Assembly (NCBI RefSeq): GCF_035994185.1
Contig: NZ_CP108539.1
Span: 79,321-143,320, forward strand
Direction: 5' to 3'
Source of the DNA: Streptomyces sp. NBC_01217
GTDB taxonomy: Bacteria > Actinomycetota > Actinomycetes > Streptomycetales > Streptomycetaceae
Length of the DNA: 64,000 nucleotides
Positions within the stretch are counted from its first letter, which is position 1. The number at the start of each line of letters is the position of its first letter. This document shows, in pieces, positions 53,897 through 62,865 of this stretch. The notes beneath the pieces were generated by a model. It was not told the origin of the DNA, did no database searches, and worked only from the letters and a program-made list of their open reading frames with translations. The position numbers and the translations under genes were made by a program.

Positions 53897-54727
53897 CTAC
53901 TTCGTCCGGCCGGTTCGGACGAGACGCCTGGTCATGAGCGTGATCGCGGCCCAGGTGATCAGTGTCTCCGAGTGCTGGATGAGCCGTTCGTAGTCCCGGG
54001 CGTGCCGGCGGGCGTTCATCATCCAGGCCAGGCTTCGTTCAACGACCCAGCGTCGGGGCAGCACGATGAAGCCGGAGGTGTCCTTGGGGCGGCTGACGGT
54101 CTTGATCGTGAGGTTCAGGTGCCTTTTTGCCCAGGTCACGAGCTTGCCCGCATAGGCCCGGTCGGCCCAGACGATGGTGATCTCGGGGTGCATCAGCCGC
54201 AGGCGGAAGAGGACTTCCCTGGCGGCGACGGAGTCGTGCAGGTCGGCCGGGGTGACCATCACCATCAGCGGCAGGCCGCGGGTGTCGACCACGAGGTGCC
54301 GCTTGCGGCCGTTGATCTTTTTGCCTGCGTCGTAGCCGCGGCTGTCCTTGCCGACGGTGGAGGCCGCCTTCACCGACTGGGAGTCGATGATCGTGGCCAC
54401 GGCTCTGGGGCCTTTGCCCATCTCGCGGCGGATGCGCTGGGCCAGGGCGTCACGGATCTGGCCGATGACTCCGGCTGCCGCCCAGCGGGCCATGAAGCCC
54501 CAAACGGTCCTCCAGGGAGGGAAATCCGCAGGCAGGGCCCGCCATTTGCAGCCGGTGTCCACGACGTATCGGATCGCGTCGACGACCTCGCGCCGGGGAT
54601 GTTTCTCCGGCCGCCCGCCGCGTGTGGTGTCGCAGGCCGGCGGCGGCAGCAGCGGTTCGATCAGTGTCCACTCGTCGTCCGTCATGTCCGAGGGATAGCA
54701 GCGGTGACGCACTTCTCCTCCCGTCAC
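53897..54727 (-). CDS. IS5-family transposase
   Basis: A 276-residue transposase; GTG 54727 or 54712 can start it (VRHRCYPSDMTDDEWTLIEP). The N-terminal DUF4096 domain is MTDDEWTLIEPLLPP, GGRPEKHPRREVVDAIRYVV and GCKWRALPADFPPW. The DDE domain shows ATIIDSQSVKAA (first D), ITIVWADRAYAGKL (second D) and RRWVVERSLAWMMNARR (E with the Y/R-type signature). It appears complete and in one frame. I could not fix the terminal inverted repeats, so the IS is reported through its gene only. Confidence 0.9.
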   Translation of the reverse strand: MTGGEVRHRCYPSDMTDDEWTLIEPLLPPPACDTTRGGRPEKHPRREVVDAIRYVVDTGCKWRALPADFPPWRTVWGFMARWAAAGVIGQIRDALAQRIRREMGKGPRAVATIIDSQSVKAASTVGKDSRGYDAGKKINGRKRHLVVDTRGLPLMVMVTPADLHDSVAAREVLFRLRLMHPEITIVWADRAYAGKLVTWAKRHLNLTIKTVSRPKDTSGFIVLPRRWVVERSLAWMMNARRHARDYERLIQHSETLITWAAITLMTRRLVRTGRTK

Positions 54728-54737
54728 TGACCCGCGG

Positions 54738-54770
54738 CGGGGGCCGACCGGCAAAGCCGGTCGGCCCCCG
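54738..54770 (-). terminator. Strong hairpin terminator of the RacP/DUF6192 operon
   Basis: CGGGGGCCGACCGGC and its exact complement around AAA: 15-bp stem, ten bases beyond the stop of the RacP-like gene and directly upstream of the IS5 transposase. Confidence 0.85.
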
Positions 54771-54779
54771 CGGGATCGG

Positions 54780-55199
54780 TCAGGCGCTGGCGATGAGGTC
54801 GAGGGTGGATTCGATGGAGTTGAGCTGGGCGACGATGTGCTTGACCCACTTGTCGTTCGGATGGGCCGCGGCATGCGGGGCGACGGTGCCGGTGATGAAC
54901 CGGCGGAACTGGGTCAGCTTTTCCCTGACCACCGCCCGTTCGTATGCCTCCAGCGCGGCCCGCTCAGCGCCGAGCTGGTAGCCGTCAGCCCGGGTCCAGA
55001 TCAGGGGCGGCCAGCCCTTGGATGCCGCTTCGTCCCGCAGGGCCGCAAGCCCTGATCTGACCTGGCTGTCCGACAGCCCGCTGGCCCTGATCAGCTGGTG
55101 CATCAGCAGGCCGGCGGGCCTGGCCTCGAACAGGACGAACCGGATGGTGTCTGCGTGCCGCCGGGCGGCATCACCCTTGCGCCGTGAGGCGCGAGCCAC
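54780..55199 (-). CDS. RacP-like protein (winged helix)
   Basis: A 139-residue protein from GTG 55199, three bases after the DUF6192 stop. It reads VARASRRKGDAARRHADTIR, then a winged-helix part GLLMHQLIRASGLSDSQVRS with GWPPLIWTRADGYQLG as the wing, and a helical C-terminus LTQFRRFITGTVAPHA. I recall near-identical Streptomyces proteins annotated RacP; their function is not established. Pairing with a DUF6192 protein suggests a DNA-binding pair, perhaps in replicon maintenance. Confidence 0.7.
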   Translation of the reverse strand: MARASRRKGDAARRHADTIRFVLFEARPAGLLMHQLIRASGLSDSQVRSGLAALRDEAASKGWPPLIWTRADGYQLGAERAALEAYERAVVREKLTQFRRFITGTVAPHAAAHPNDKWVKHIVAQLNSIESTLDLIASA

Positions 55200-55201
55200 G
55201 G

Positions 55202-56179
55202 CTACTCGCCCCGCAGCATGCGGGCCAGCTCGCCGTCCATGTCGACCTTGCCGGTGTCGACGGCGGTCTCGATCCAGTCGAGCGTCGCCCTCACCTTGGC
55301 CACGTTCTCGTGCACGATCGCGCGTTCGTCCTCGCCCAGGGTGCGATCGCGCAGACCAGGGACCGCCCGGCCGGCCGCGGCCACGAACGAGTGGCAGGCG
55401 GTGACCAGGTCCAGGAACTCCACCGTCCGGTCGATGTTGCGGACCGCCGGCGCGACCGGGCTGGTGTCCTCGAAGTGCTCGCGGGCCTGCCGGCCCCGCT
55501 CGACCTGGGCGTGATTGACCTGGTGGCGGGCGGTGTCGTCGCTCATCGCCTTGAACGCGACCTCGGGCCGACGCAGCAGACCGGTGGTCACCTGGGTGGC
55601 GACGTGCTCGTCCCGGGTGAACTCCTCCACCACCCTCACCTTGTCCTGGTCGGAGACCTTGGCCGCCACCGTCGGACGCTTCAGGAAGTCGCTGGTAACC
55701 GTCGCGGCGACGTCCTCGTCCCGAGCCAGATGGTGGATCGCGGTAATCTTCTCCTGCGGCGATGCCGGACGCTCGACCTGCCGGCCCACCTTGCGGTTGG
55801 CTTCGTCCGACGTCCACCGGGTCCTCCCCGCGGGAGGTTTGGTGATGGTCGCGAACCGCTCGGCCTCGCTGTCGATCTGTCCCAGGATCCGGTGGACCCT
55901 GAACGACACGCCCCTCTGCCGCTTGTCCTTCGGCCACCGAGACGCTGTCCACCTGGCGCTTTCCACCGTCTTGTAGGCCAGTCCGATGTCCTCGGCCAGA
56001 CGGTGCAGCGTCTCGCGGACCGTGAACAACTCCTGGCCCGGGGCCGCCTGTTGGCCGCCCCGCTCACGCATCGGCTCGATCTCCAGCGCGCGGTCCCCGA
56101 TCGTGAACGAGCCCTGCGTCTGCTGTTCGACCACTTCCCGCAGCTCGGCCACGATCTGCTCGTAGCGCCGCTGGCTCAC
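55202..56179 (-). CDS. DUF6192-family protein
   Basis: A 325-residue protein from GTG 56179 (MSQRRYEQIVAELREVVEQQ). It contains SFTIGDRALEIEPMR, a helix-turn-helix-like LHRLAEDIGLAYKTVESAR with RWTASRWPKDKRQRGVSF, then two similar segments (HLARDEDVAATVTSDFLKRP and EFTRDEHVATQVTTGLLRRP) that look like an internal duplication. A helical C-terminus ends in DMDGELARMLRGE. This matches DUF6192 proteins of Streptomyces, usually next to RacP-like genes. It resembles a ParB-like regulator in layout, but no catalytic motif is clear. Confidence 0.75.
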   Translation of the reverse strand: MSQRRYEQIVAELREVVEQQTQGSFTIGDRALEIEPMRERGGQQAAPGQELFTVRETLHRLAEDIGLAYKTVESARWTASRWPKDKRQRGVSFRVHRILGQIDSEAERFATITKPPAGRTRWTSDEANRKVGRQVERPASPQEKITAIHHLARDEDVAATVTSDFLKRPTVAAKVSDQDKVRVVEEFTRDEHVATQVTTGLLRRPEVAFKAMSDDTARHQVNHAQVERGRQAREHFEDTSPVAPAVRNIDRTVEFLDLVTACHSFVAAAGRAVPGLRDRTLGEDERAIVHENVAKVRATLDWIETAVDTGKVDMDGELARMLRGE

Positions 56180-56263
56180 ACTTCCGACCTTGTCGAGACT
56201 GATCAGCGGGCGCCGTTGGCGCTCCTGTCAGCTCGGCACCTGACGGGCGCCCTCCCACCCTGG

Positions 56264-58183
56264 TTACGGGGTGTCGTACACCTGCAGCATCGGGATCTCG
56301 CGGATCGTGTGCTGGGCACTCGGTGGCCGCAGCGTCTGGGTGCTGATGACCTGTGTACCGGTGGCGTGAGCGGCTTCGGCAAGCTCCGTGAGCGCCTGGT
56401 GCACCACGCTAGCGGCGATGCCTTGTTGGTAGGGGTTATCGAGCAGGAGCAGGCCGGGGAAGGCACATTCCTCGTCAAGGTCCGATTCGAGGAAGAGGGT
56501 GGCGTAGCTGTAGGCCAGGAAGAAGAGAACCTTTGCCTCTGCGCCCAGCCCTTGATCCCATGGCTTTGAGCCGACATAGAAGGTGAGGTCGGTGTCCCTG
56601 ATCGAGACTTGCCCGGCCACCCACAGCGTGTCCCTGTAGCGGGCGAGAAAGCCGTTCATGCGATCGGCAAAGATGGAGCAGCGATCCATGGGACTCAGCC
56701 CGGACGCCGTTGAGTTTGCCTGTTCCTTCTCGATCCGTTCAACCAGCAGCTGCGCGGAAAGCACGCTGCGATGCGCATCCGTACGCCGTTGGAAGATCTC
56801 TTCCATCGCGGGGAAGGCCGTCAGCTTGTGTTCCAGCTGCGCGATCTGCGCGGCGAGACCTTCCAGCGTGGCCATGAAGGGAGCGAGTTCCGCCGCGCGG
56901 CGCTGGTTGAGTTCTTGGGCCAGTTGAGCCTGCTGCACGTGCAAGTGTCGCTGATGGGTTCGCGCGGAATCCAGGTCGTCCCGGGAGCGCGCGATGACGT
57001 CATCGAGATCGGCCAGCTCCGACTTCAGGGACCTGATCTCCACCTGTGCTCTGCGTTGACGCTTGTCGTCGTCCACGGGCTGGAAGCAGAGGTAGCAGGC
57101 ATCCTCGTCGTGGTCGCGGTGCGGGTCGACGTTCTGCTCGCACGCTGGGCACAGTCGGACCGGGAGAGTGTCGAACACCTCGATGGAGGTCGCCAGGCGC
57201 TCCATGCGGCTTACCTCCGCGGTGACCGTTCGAGCTGAGCGCTGGTGCTCCTCGAGGAGATGTCCAAGATTGGCCATCTCCTCGGTCGCTTGACGGAGGC
57301 GGTTGGTGACGTTGCTGTACGTGTCCGTCAGAGAGGGGTCGTACCCGGCAGGGGAGCCGGCCACAGGGGTCCCGGCGGTGAGGCCCTGAATCTCGTCCGT
57401 CAGGAGTCGACGGCGCTCGTACACGGCATCGAGTTCGCGGCGGAGTTCTCTCCGGGCGCCGGCAACCTCTTCGGTGGAGCGGACGAGGGGGAGGCCCAGG
57501 TTCTGGGATATCGCTGTGACGGCCTGGAGCGTGCTTTCGCGGACCTCTCGGTCGACGGCCTCGGCTTCGTTCAGGCGCCGTTTTGCTCGAGCGAGATCGA
57601 AGTCCCTGTTCGCTTGAGCAGTCCGTGACCGGGCGAAGCCCAAGAGCTGGCTAACGACGGCTCGCCGCGTGAACTCCTGTTCCTTGTCGGCGAAGCTGGT
57701 CCAGGAGTCCTCGTTCCGATAGAAGTGCCGCAGGGTGTTGCGGAAGGACAGAGGGGTCTGCTCGGTGGCTGAGGTCGGGTGGAGGCCCTTGGGGATGAGC
57801 AGGTTGGGCCAGCCCAGTTCGTTCAGGATCCAGTCGGAGAAGTCGGCGGCTGCGATCTCGTCGCCGTTGATGCCGATCTTGCCCATCCGCCCATGAGTGA
57901 AGTACCTCGTGAGTTTGTACGGCCGACCATCGACCCGAAGATCCGTACTGACCTCGACGTGCTCACTGGCGACGGCGCCCTTGAGGGCATCGGCGGGGCT
58001 TCCCCGGTCGCCCAGGCAGTAATCGATCACTTTGAGGGTCGTGGTCTTCGAGCTGTTCCGGACACCGGTGAGGATGTTGAGTTTGCCCGACTCGAAGGCG
58101 TACTCGTCCAGCTCGCCGCTGTGATGGACCAAGGAGACCTTCTCGATCCGCAGGCCGCGCTCGGATGTACGGGGCTCACTCAT
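56264..58183 (-). CDS. DUF3732-type ABC/SMC-like ATPase of an ABC-3C defence operon
   Basis: A 639-residue protein. The N-terminus has a P-loop-like NILTGVRNSSKTTTLKVIDY (a Ser replaces the usual second Gly), followed by YCLGDRGSPADALKG. A long coiled coil includes a zinc hook, RLCPACEQNVDPH and DACYLCFQPV (two CxxC). The C-terminal DUF3732 lobe gives Walker B and switch: FPGLLLLDNPYQQGI and TGTQVISTQT. Such proteins resemble RecN/SbcC-type DNA sensors and are the ATPase of ABC-three-component systems. It overlaps the middle component by four bases. Confidence 0.85.
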   Translation of the reverse strand: MSEPRTSERGLRIEKVSLVHHSGELDEYAFESGKLNILTGVRNSSKTTTLKVIDYCLGDRGSPADALKGAVASEHVEVSTDLRVDGRPYKLTRYFTHGRMGKIGINGDEIAAADFSDWILNELGWPNLLIPKGLHPTSATEQTPLSFRNTLRHFYRNEDSWTSFADKEQEFTRRAVVSQLLGFARSRTAQANRDFDLARAKRRLNEAEAVDREVRESTLQAVTAISQNLGLPLVRSTEEVAGARRELRRELDAVYERRRLLTDEIQGLTAGTPVAGSPAGYDPSLTDTYSNVTNRLRQATEEMANLGHLLEEHQRSARTVTAEVSRMERLATSIEVFDTLPVRLCPACEQNVDPHRDHDEDACYLCFQPVDDDKRQRRAQVEIRSLKSELADLDDVIARSRDDLDSARTHQRHLHVQQAQLAQELNQRRAAELAPFMATLEGLAAQIAQLEHKLTAFPAMEEIFQRRTDAHRSVLSAQLLVERIEKEQANSTASGLSPMDRCSIFADRMNGFLARYRDTLWVAGQVSIRDTDLTFYVGSKPWDQGLGAEAKVLFFLAYSYATLFLESDLDEECAFPGLLLLDNPYQQGIAASVVHQALTELAEAAHATGTQVISTQTLRPPSAQHTIREIPMLQVYDTP

Positions 58184-58761
58184 GGTCGGATCTCCTGATG
58201 GAACGTCGCGTTGCCGACCTCGTCCGGGAACAGGTCGTAGATGAGTTCTTTCAGATCGGTGCCCGACATCGTCGCCAGGTTGCCCTGCATGGCTTCACAG
58301 CGGCCCACCAAGGGCTCGAATTCATCCATTGCCGCGAAGCGTGCTGCTGCGGCCTTGCCGGCCGCAGTGAGCTTCACGCGCTCGGGGGTGTAGGACACGG
58401 TGATGGAGACCAGACCGCGCGCGGAGAGGAAGGAAAGGAACTGGCGGTACCGGTGGTCCCAAGGACCGTATCGGTAGCGCACCATCGGCGCCTCGATCTC
58501 GGCAGCGTCCGAGGCGACGTACCTACCCTGCAGGTCATTCATCCCTGGCAGGGCGGCGTGGGCGCGCTCAAGGAACCCCGGGTAGCGCAGAAAGAAGTCC
58601 AGCTTCGCGAACTTCGTCCGCCCCGCGATGTACGGACCAGGGCTCTCTCCGCACAGGTGGATGAGGAGCAGCAGCCGGGAGGCGTGGAAGTCGACCGAGT
58701 CATCGGGATCCCAGGCCCTGTGAGCGGGCGGCACGGCCTGCCTGCCGATCTTATGAGGCAT
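58180..58761 (-). CDS. Middle component of the ABC-3C-type operon
   Basis: A 193-residue protein. The ATG at 58761 (MPHKIGRQAVPPAHRAWDPD) overlaps the end of the nuclease gene by 11 bases. It is a winged-helix-rich small protein: ASRLLLLIHLCGESP, KFAKLDFFLRYPGFLERAHA, APMVRYRYGPWDHRYRQFLS and VKLTAAGKAAAARFA. The FAKLDFFLRYP and RYGPWD motifs recur in ABC-3C middle components, as I recall them. It probably bridges the ATPase and the nuclease. Confidence 0.7.
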   Translation of the reverse strand: MPHKIGRQAVPPAHRAWDPDDSVDFHASRLLLLIHLCGESPGPYIAGRTKFAKLDFFLRYPGFLERAHAALPGMNDLQGRYVASDAAEIEAPMVRYRYGPWDHRYRQFLSFLSARGLVSITVSYTPERVKLTAAGKAAAARFAAMDEFEPLVGRCEAMQGNLATMSGTDLKELIYDLFPDEVGNATFHQEIRP

Positions 58762-59851
58762 CTTCGTACCTGTTCTGGCAGCGCGCAGTGATGTCACTCA
58801 GTACCGCCACGGCCTGGCTGAAGTCCACTTCTCCGGACTGCACCTCCGGGAGCTGGACGACCGCCTCCAGGATGGCTGCGTATGCCAGGGGACCAGTAGC
58901 GATGGAGCCGCCACGCCTTCGAGCCGAGGTCAGCTGACAGATGGCGTAGACCTTGTCTGCGAAGGCAGCAAGGCGTTGACGGCCAAGCCCTACGGTGCTG
59001 CGCTGGGCCTGGCGGAAGGCGAGCATCGACTCATGCTGGCGCTCGGCCTCGGCCTCAAGTACGCCAGCAGGACGAAGCTTCTGTTGGAGGGTCATCAGGC
59101 GCTCGGTGGAGCCGTCACTGCGCAAGCCGGTGACCTTGCGGATACAGCCGTCCAGGATGGCTCGGAAGTCCTCAGCGGAGTGGCTTCGTGGGCGTAGCTC
59201 GGCTGCGCTTCGCGCGATGTACTGGGCCAGCCCGCTCAGCACCTCGTCGACCTCAGTCACCAAGGGCTCCTGCCCGAGGTAGTCCTTGATCAACGGGACC
59301 AAGCGCCGGTGAGCCTCGCTCTCGACGTGCTCCGTGGTGCGGGCTGTGATGAGGACATCCAGGCGATCGACGCACCATCCGACGTCCCGGCCGTCTCGCA
59401 AGCTCAGCCCCGCGAGCTTCCCGACGACCTTGGTGTGGGTCTCGCTGCTCACCGGCTCACGCTTGTCACCGCGCTCGCAGGCGAAGGGGTATAGGTCCGC
59501 GAAGGGTGTCTCGTTCACGATGAGGGTGAACCGCGTGCCCTCGGGTAGCGGTTTTCCCATGAACAGCTTGCCGAGGTAGCTCGACTCCGCTGTTCTGTTC
59601 GCTTCCTTCTTGGACATGTCGGGACGGCAGACGTCGGCGATGCTGTGGCGCTTTCCCGGACCTTCTACCGTCTTCACCTGACGGTAGAAAGGCACGTCTC
59701 CGCGAAGGCAGAGGATGTCCTCCAAATCCTCCCAGGAGACTTCCGTCCAGTGGCCATCCAGCATGTCGAGACAGTCCAGAAGGGTGACCGCGTCCTGGTA
59801 GAGGAAGCCGCGCCGACTTCGGCGCCCCCCATCAGCAGGTGCAAGCGTCAC
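58751..59851 (-). CDS. Nuclease/effector component of the ABC-3C-type operon (DUF4297/Cap4-like)
   Basis: A 366-residue protein from GTG 59851. The N-terminus is a restriction-like nuclease: RRSRRGFLYQDAVTLLDCLD, then EVSWEDLEDILCL, a G-D in LRGDVPFYRQVKTVEG with the QVK motif, the E-D-QxK pattern of DUF4297/Cap4 dsDNases. Residues about 100-190 continue the fold (GTRFTLIVNETPFADLYPF). The C-terminal half is helical (AELRPRSHSAEDFRAILDGC) and probably contacts the partners. First gene of the operon; transcription likely starts in 59852-60166. Confidence 0.8.
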   Translation of the reverse strand: MTLAPADGGRRSRRGFLYQDAVTLLDCLDMLDGHWTEVSWEDLEDILCLRGDVPFYRQVKTVEGPGKRHSIADVCRPDMSKKEANRTAESSYLGKLFMGKPLPEGTRFTLIVNETPFADLYPFACERGDKREPVSSETHTKVVGKLAGLSLRDGRDVGWCVDRLDVLITARTTEHVESEAHRRLVPLIKDYLGQEPLVTEVDEVLSGLAQYIARSAAELRPRSHSAEDFRAILDGCIRKVTGLRSDGSTERLMTLQQKLRPAGVLEAEAERQHESMLAFRQAQRSTVGLGRQRLAAFADKVYAICQLTSARRRGGSIATGPLAYAAILEAVVQLPEVQSGEVDFSQAVAVLSDITARCQNRYEDAS

Positions 59852-60166
59852 CGGCGCTCCTGCTGCGTCGCCGACCGGCCATAACCGCAGAAGCGATGCA
59901 AGTTCCTATTCGCACGGTGCCCCCCACTACGTATGGAGAGTGCAGTAGATCACCCAGCGAATACGGATCGCAACGATCCGTTCGGATAGATCCGCACGGT
60001 GCGAAGTGCCCAGCGCGGCGCACCATCACACATATCCGACAACTGCGCCTGGTCTCGCAGGCCGCCAAGGCTGCGCCGTGCCCGGAGCCACGAGACTCTT
60101 GGGTCACGACGTTCCGGAGCCTCCACTTCGCTGATCTCCCAACTCAACGACGGGCGAGGTGGCGTG
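59852..60166 (-). promoter_or_regulatory. Upstream region of the defence operon with candidate operators
   Basis: No gene. CGCACGGTGC occurs at 59911-59920 and 59993-60002, and CGGATCG/CGATCCG (59964-59980) form a dyad between them. The element could serve as a regulatory site for the minus-strand operon. Confidence 0.45.
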
Positions 60167-62830
60167 TCACGCCCACCCCACGCCCAGCTTGGCGAGCGAG
60201 GCGAGCTGGTCGGCGGTGAGCTTGTCGCGCCGAGTCTTGGTGTTCGAAATCCACACGCCGAGTTTCACCGGTACCGGCTCGGTCTCGCCGTCGACGGCGA
60301 CCTCAACGACTGCACCCCGGGGCACGGGCCGGTCTCCTTCCCGTTCTACCCACTGCGCGAGGGCTGCCAGGCCCCGCTGGAACGCCGCCTGCGCCTTGCT
60401 CGGGCCCTTCGTCGTTCGAGCGGCTGCTGGGGCGGGGGCCGGGGCCTCAGCGGGTTGCACGCCCAGCTTCGACAGCCGTTCCTGCTGCTCGGGGAGAAGC
60501 TGCGCCCAGGTGCCCGGGTTCTTCTGCCGCTCCAGCCACCGCCCGATGTCATCGCCCTCGAACAGCACCCCGGGTTCGATGGCTGGCAGTACGCCGTCGG
60601 CGTCGACCAGGTCGGCGAGGACGCGGTAGTGCCTTTGCCAGTCCAGTGGCCATGGGCAGTTCCAGTCCGGGTCGATCGCGGTGAGCTGCGTCACCCGCTC
60701 CGCCGCGCGCTCCGCGTCCTTCCCCAGGCCGCCCTTCCGGCGCAGGTTGGCCATGTGCTGCCCGACCGGCACCATCGCCTGGCCTTCGCCCCAGACCGCG
60801 TCATGTCGGGGTGCGAGGTGCCCGGTGGCCCGGCGGTAGGACCGGAGCGCGGCGAGCTTGTTCTCCCAGGCTTCTTCGCCGGGCTCCCAGACCATCCCGG
60901 CCTCCGGGGCGTCCAGCAGCGTCTTGCGCCGTTCCTCCAGCTCACCCGCGCGCAGGGATTTCCGCTGCTGGTGCACCCAGCGGCCAAGCGGAAACGACTT
61001 CGTGACCCCCACTTCGACCTCGACGTCGTAGGAAACGGCGTGCACGCCGGTGATCTCGTTCTCCGCCCGCCAGCGGATCAGGGCCTGGTATCCCTCCAGC
61101 CACACCAGGGACTCCGGCCGGTAGACCCGGGTCCGCAGGAACGCCGCGATCGTCGCCGCGTCGCGCGGGCTGGAGAAGTGGAGCAGGGCGGCTTCGGCGG
61201 CGGCCTGTGTGTCGTCGTCCTCCTGGTCCTCGCCGTCGCCCTGGCCGCCGGCCCCGACGATCTGCCCGTCCTCGTCACGCTTGACGTGGACCTGGCGCTT
61301 GCCGCTCGTGAGCGCACGGGAAGCGAGCTGCTCGACAAGTCGGTCATCATGCGAGCGGAGCCCCTGGAGGACCGCTACAAGGGGGCGGAAGCTGGCGCTG
61401 GCGACCATGTCGGTGGGGTCCTCGTTGGGCTCCAGGAAGACCGGCACGATGATCCTGGCGACCTTGGTGGAGCCGTCGCGGTTCAACCTGAGCGCACGGC
61501 CGATGTTCTGCACGATCTCGACCTGTGAGCCGCGGGTGTCCGCGAAGCAGATCGAGTCGACTCCCCGCTCGCCGATGATGTCCACGCCCTCACCGAGCAC
61601 GCGAACGCTGGCGAGGAAGGCGCGGTGCACCCGGCGCCCGGCCGCGTCGATGCCGTTGGCGAACTGGCGCAGCGCCTCCCGGCGTTCGGAAACGAGGTGG
61701 TCGCCGCACAGCCACGCCGACCACACCCGGTCCGGCGGGACGTGGCGGCCGGCCTCCAGCTCGTAGAACTCCGCGTCGATCGACGACTTCGACAGCTTGT
61801 CGGCGGCGGCCAGGTCGGCGTCGGAGGCGTCGTTCAGGTACAGCTCGGCAGCGGTCTCGGGCAGCTTGTCCGCGAACGCACGGGCCTCTTCGACCTTCTG
61901 GTGGAACGTCATGACCGTGCGCAGGTTGTACGCCGCGGCGTGCTCCAGGAGCGCGGTCTGCAACAGGGCCAGGCGCCGGCCGCGCCGGGCTTCCTCGGAC
62001 TCCCCGAGGACGGGGGAGGGGTCGCGGATCTCCAGGACGTCGATCTCGAACCCGGCGAGGATCTCCCGCTCGATGGCCTCGCTCAGCCCGAGTTCCGCGA
62101 GCCACGCGCCGTAGGTGCCCTCCGGGTCGTCGGCCATGCTCGCGATCTCCGCCTCCTGGCCGCCGGCGCCCCGCTGCGGGCTGGCCGCGGCGAGGATGCG
62201 CGGGGTCGCGGTGAGGTAGAGCCGGAAGTCCGCCGGGATGCGGGCGTTGTCGTGGATCGCCGCCCACGGACGGCCAAGATCACCAGCGGTTCCGTGGGCC
62301 TCATCCACGATCGCGAGGTCGAACCGGTCCATCTGCTGCCCGTAGAGCCGTTCCCCGCCCGCCAGGGCGGCCTCCAGCGGCCCGCGAACCTTCCGCTGGC
62401 CCACGGGTGCGTCGATGTCTTCGCGGTCCACGAGAGAGGCGTACGTGGCGAACACGATGACCGGCCCGTGTCCGGCCCACAGGGCGAGCTGGATCGGGTT
62501 GGTGGTGGTGCGCACACCCAGCTCGTTCAGCACCGCGTCGTTTTCCAGCGAGCACACCGCGACCATCGGCGCCCGGTGGCCCACCAGGCGCCACGCCTGG
62601 GCGGTCTGCGCGAGCAGGTCCAGGGTCGGCACGGTCACGAGGATCCGGCCGTCCGCGAAGCTCTCTAGCGCGCACGCGGCGGCCGTGATCGTCTTGCCCG
62701 AGCCGGTTGCGGACACGATCGTGCCCCGGGCACCCTGCGGGGGCACGGATGACCTTGCAGGGAATCCCACCCACTTCCTAAACGCGGAGCGCTGATCTAC
62801 CTGGTGTTCCTTGAGTCGAATCGCTGACAT
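60167..62830 (-). CDS. Subtelomeric SF2 helicase with helicase-associated repeats
   Basis: An 887-residue protein. The ATG at 62830 (MSAIRLKEHQVDQRSAFRKW) is preceded by GGGGAGG. Helicase motifs are in order: Walker A SATGSGKTITAA, Walker B/DEAH FDLAIVDEAHGTAG, motif III YLTATPRI, and motif VI EIVQNIGRALRL. The C-terminal third carries repeated helicase-associated domains (ENKLAALRSYRRATGHLAPR; WQRHYRVLADLVDADGVLPA; WLERQKNPGTWAQLLPEQ). Helicases of this sort lie next to the telomeres of Streptomyces chromosomes and linear plasmids (Ttr-type). It is 1.2 kb from the end here. Probable role: telomere replication or transfer. Confidence 0.88.
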   Translation of the reverse strand: MSAIRLKEHQVDQRSAFRKWVGFPARSSVPPQGARGTIVSATGSGKTITAAACALESFADGRILVTVPTLDLLAQTAQAWRLVGHRAPMVAVCSLENDAVLNELGVRTTTNPIQLALWAGHGPVIVFATYASLVDREDIDAPVGQRKVRGPLEAALAGGERLYGQQMDRFDLAIVDEAHGTAGDLGRPWAAIHDNARIPADFRLYLTATPRILAAASPQRGAGGQEAEIASMADDPEGTYGAWLAELGLSEAIEREILAGFEIDVLEIRDPSPVLGESEEARRGRRLALLQTALLEHAAAYNLRTVMTFHQKVEEARAFADKLPETAAELYLNDASDADLAAADKLSKSSIDAEFYELEAGRHVPPDRVWSAWLCGDHLVSERREALRQFANGIDAAGRRVHRAFLASVRVLGEGVDIIGERGVDSICFADTRGSQVEIVQNIGRALRLNRDGSTKVARIIVPVFLEPNEDPTDMVASASFRPLVAVLQGLRSHDDRLVEQLASRALTSGKRQVHVKRDEDGQIVGAGGQGDGEDQEDDDTQAAAEAALLHFSSPRDAATIAAFLRTRVYRPESLVWLEGYQALIRWRAENEITGVHAVSYDVEVEVGVTKSFPLGRWVHQQRKSLRAGELEERRKTLLDAPEAGMVWEPGEEAWENKLAALRSYRRATGHLAPRHDAVWGEGQAMVPVGQHMANLRRKGGLGKDAERAAERVTQLTAIDPDWNCPWPLDWQRHYRVLADLVDADGVLPAIEPGVLFEGDDIGRWLERQKNPGTWAQLLPEQQERLSKLGVQPAEAPAPAPAAARTTKGPSKAQAAFQRGLAALAQWVEREGDRPVPRGAVVEVAVDGETEPVPVKLGVWISNTKTRRDKLTADQLASLAKLGVGWA

Positions 62831-62865
62831 TCCGTTCCTCCCCGAGCGGTGAATTCGTGTGTGGT

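Noticed and set aside
53874..54780. Terminal inverted repeats and target duplication of the IS5-type element
   Set aside because: I compared both flanks (GGATCGG occurs on each side) but found no convincing inverted ends, so no element boundaries are claimed.
55184..56569. 461-codon plus-strand frame
   Set aside because: Antisense to the DUF6192 gene and the ATPase end; no recognisable domain.
59999..61528. 509-codon plus-strand frame
   Set aside because: Antisense to the helicase, whose motifs are intact and in order.
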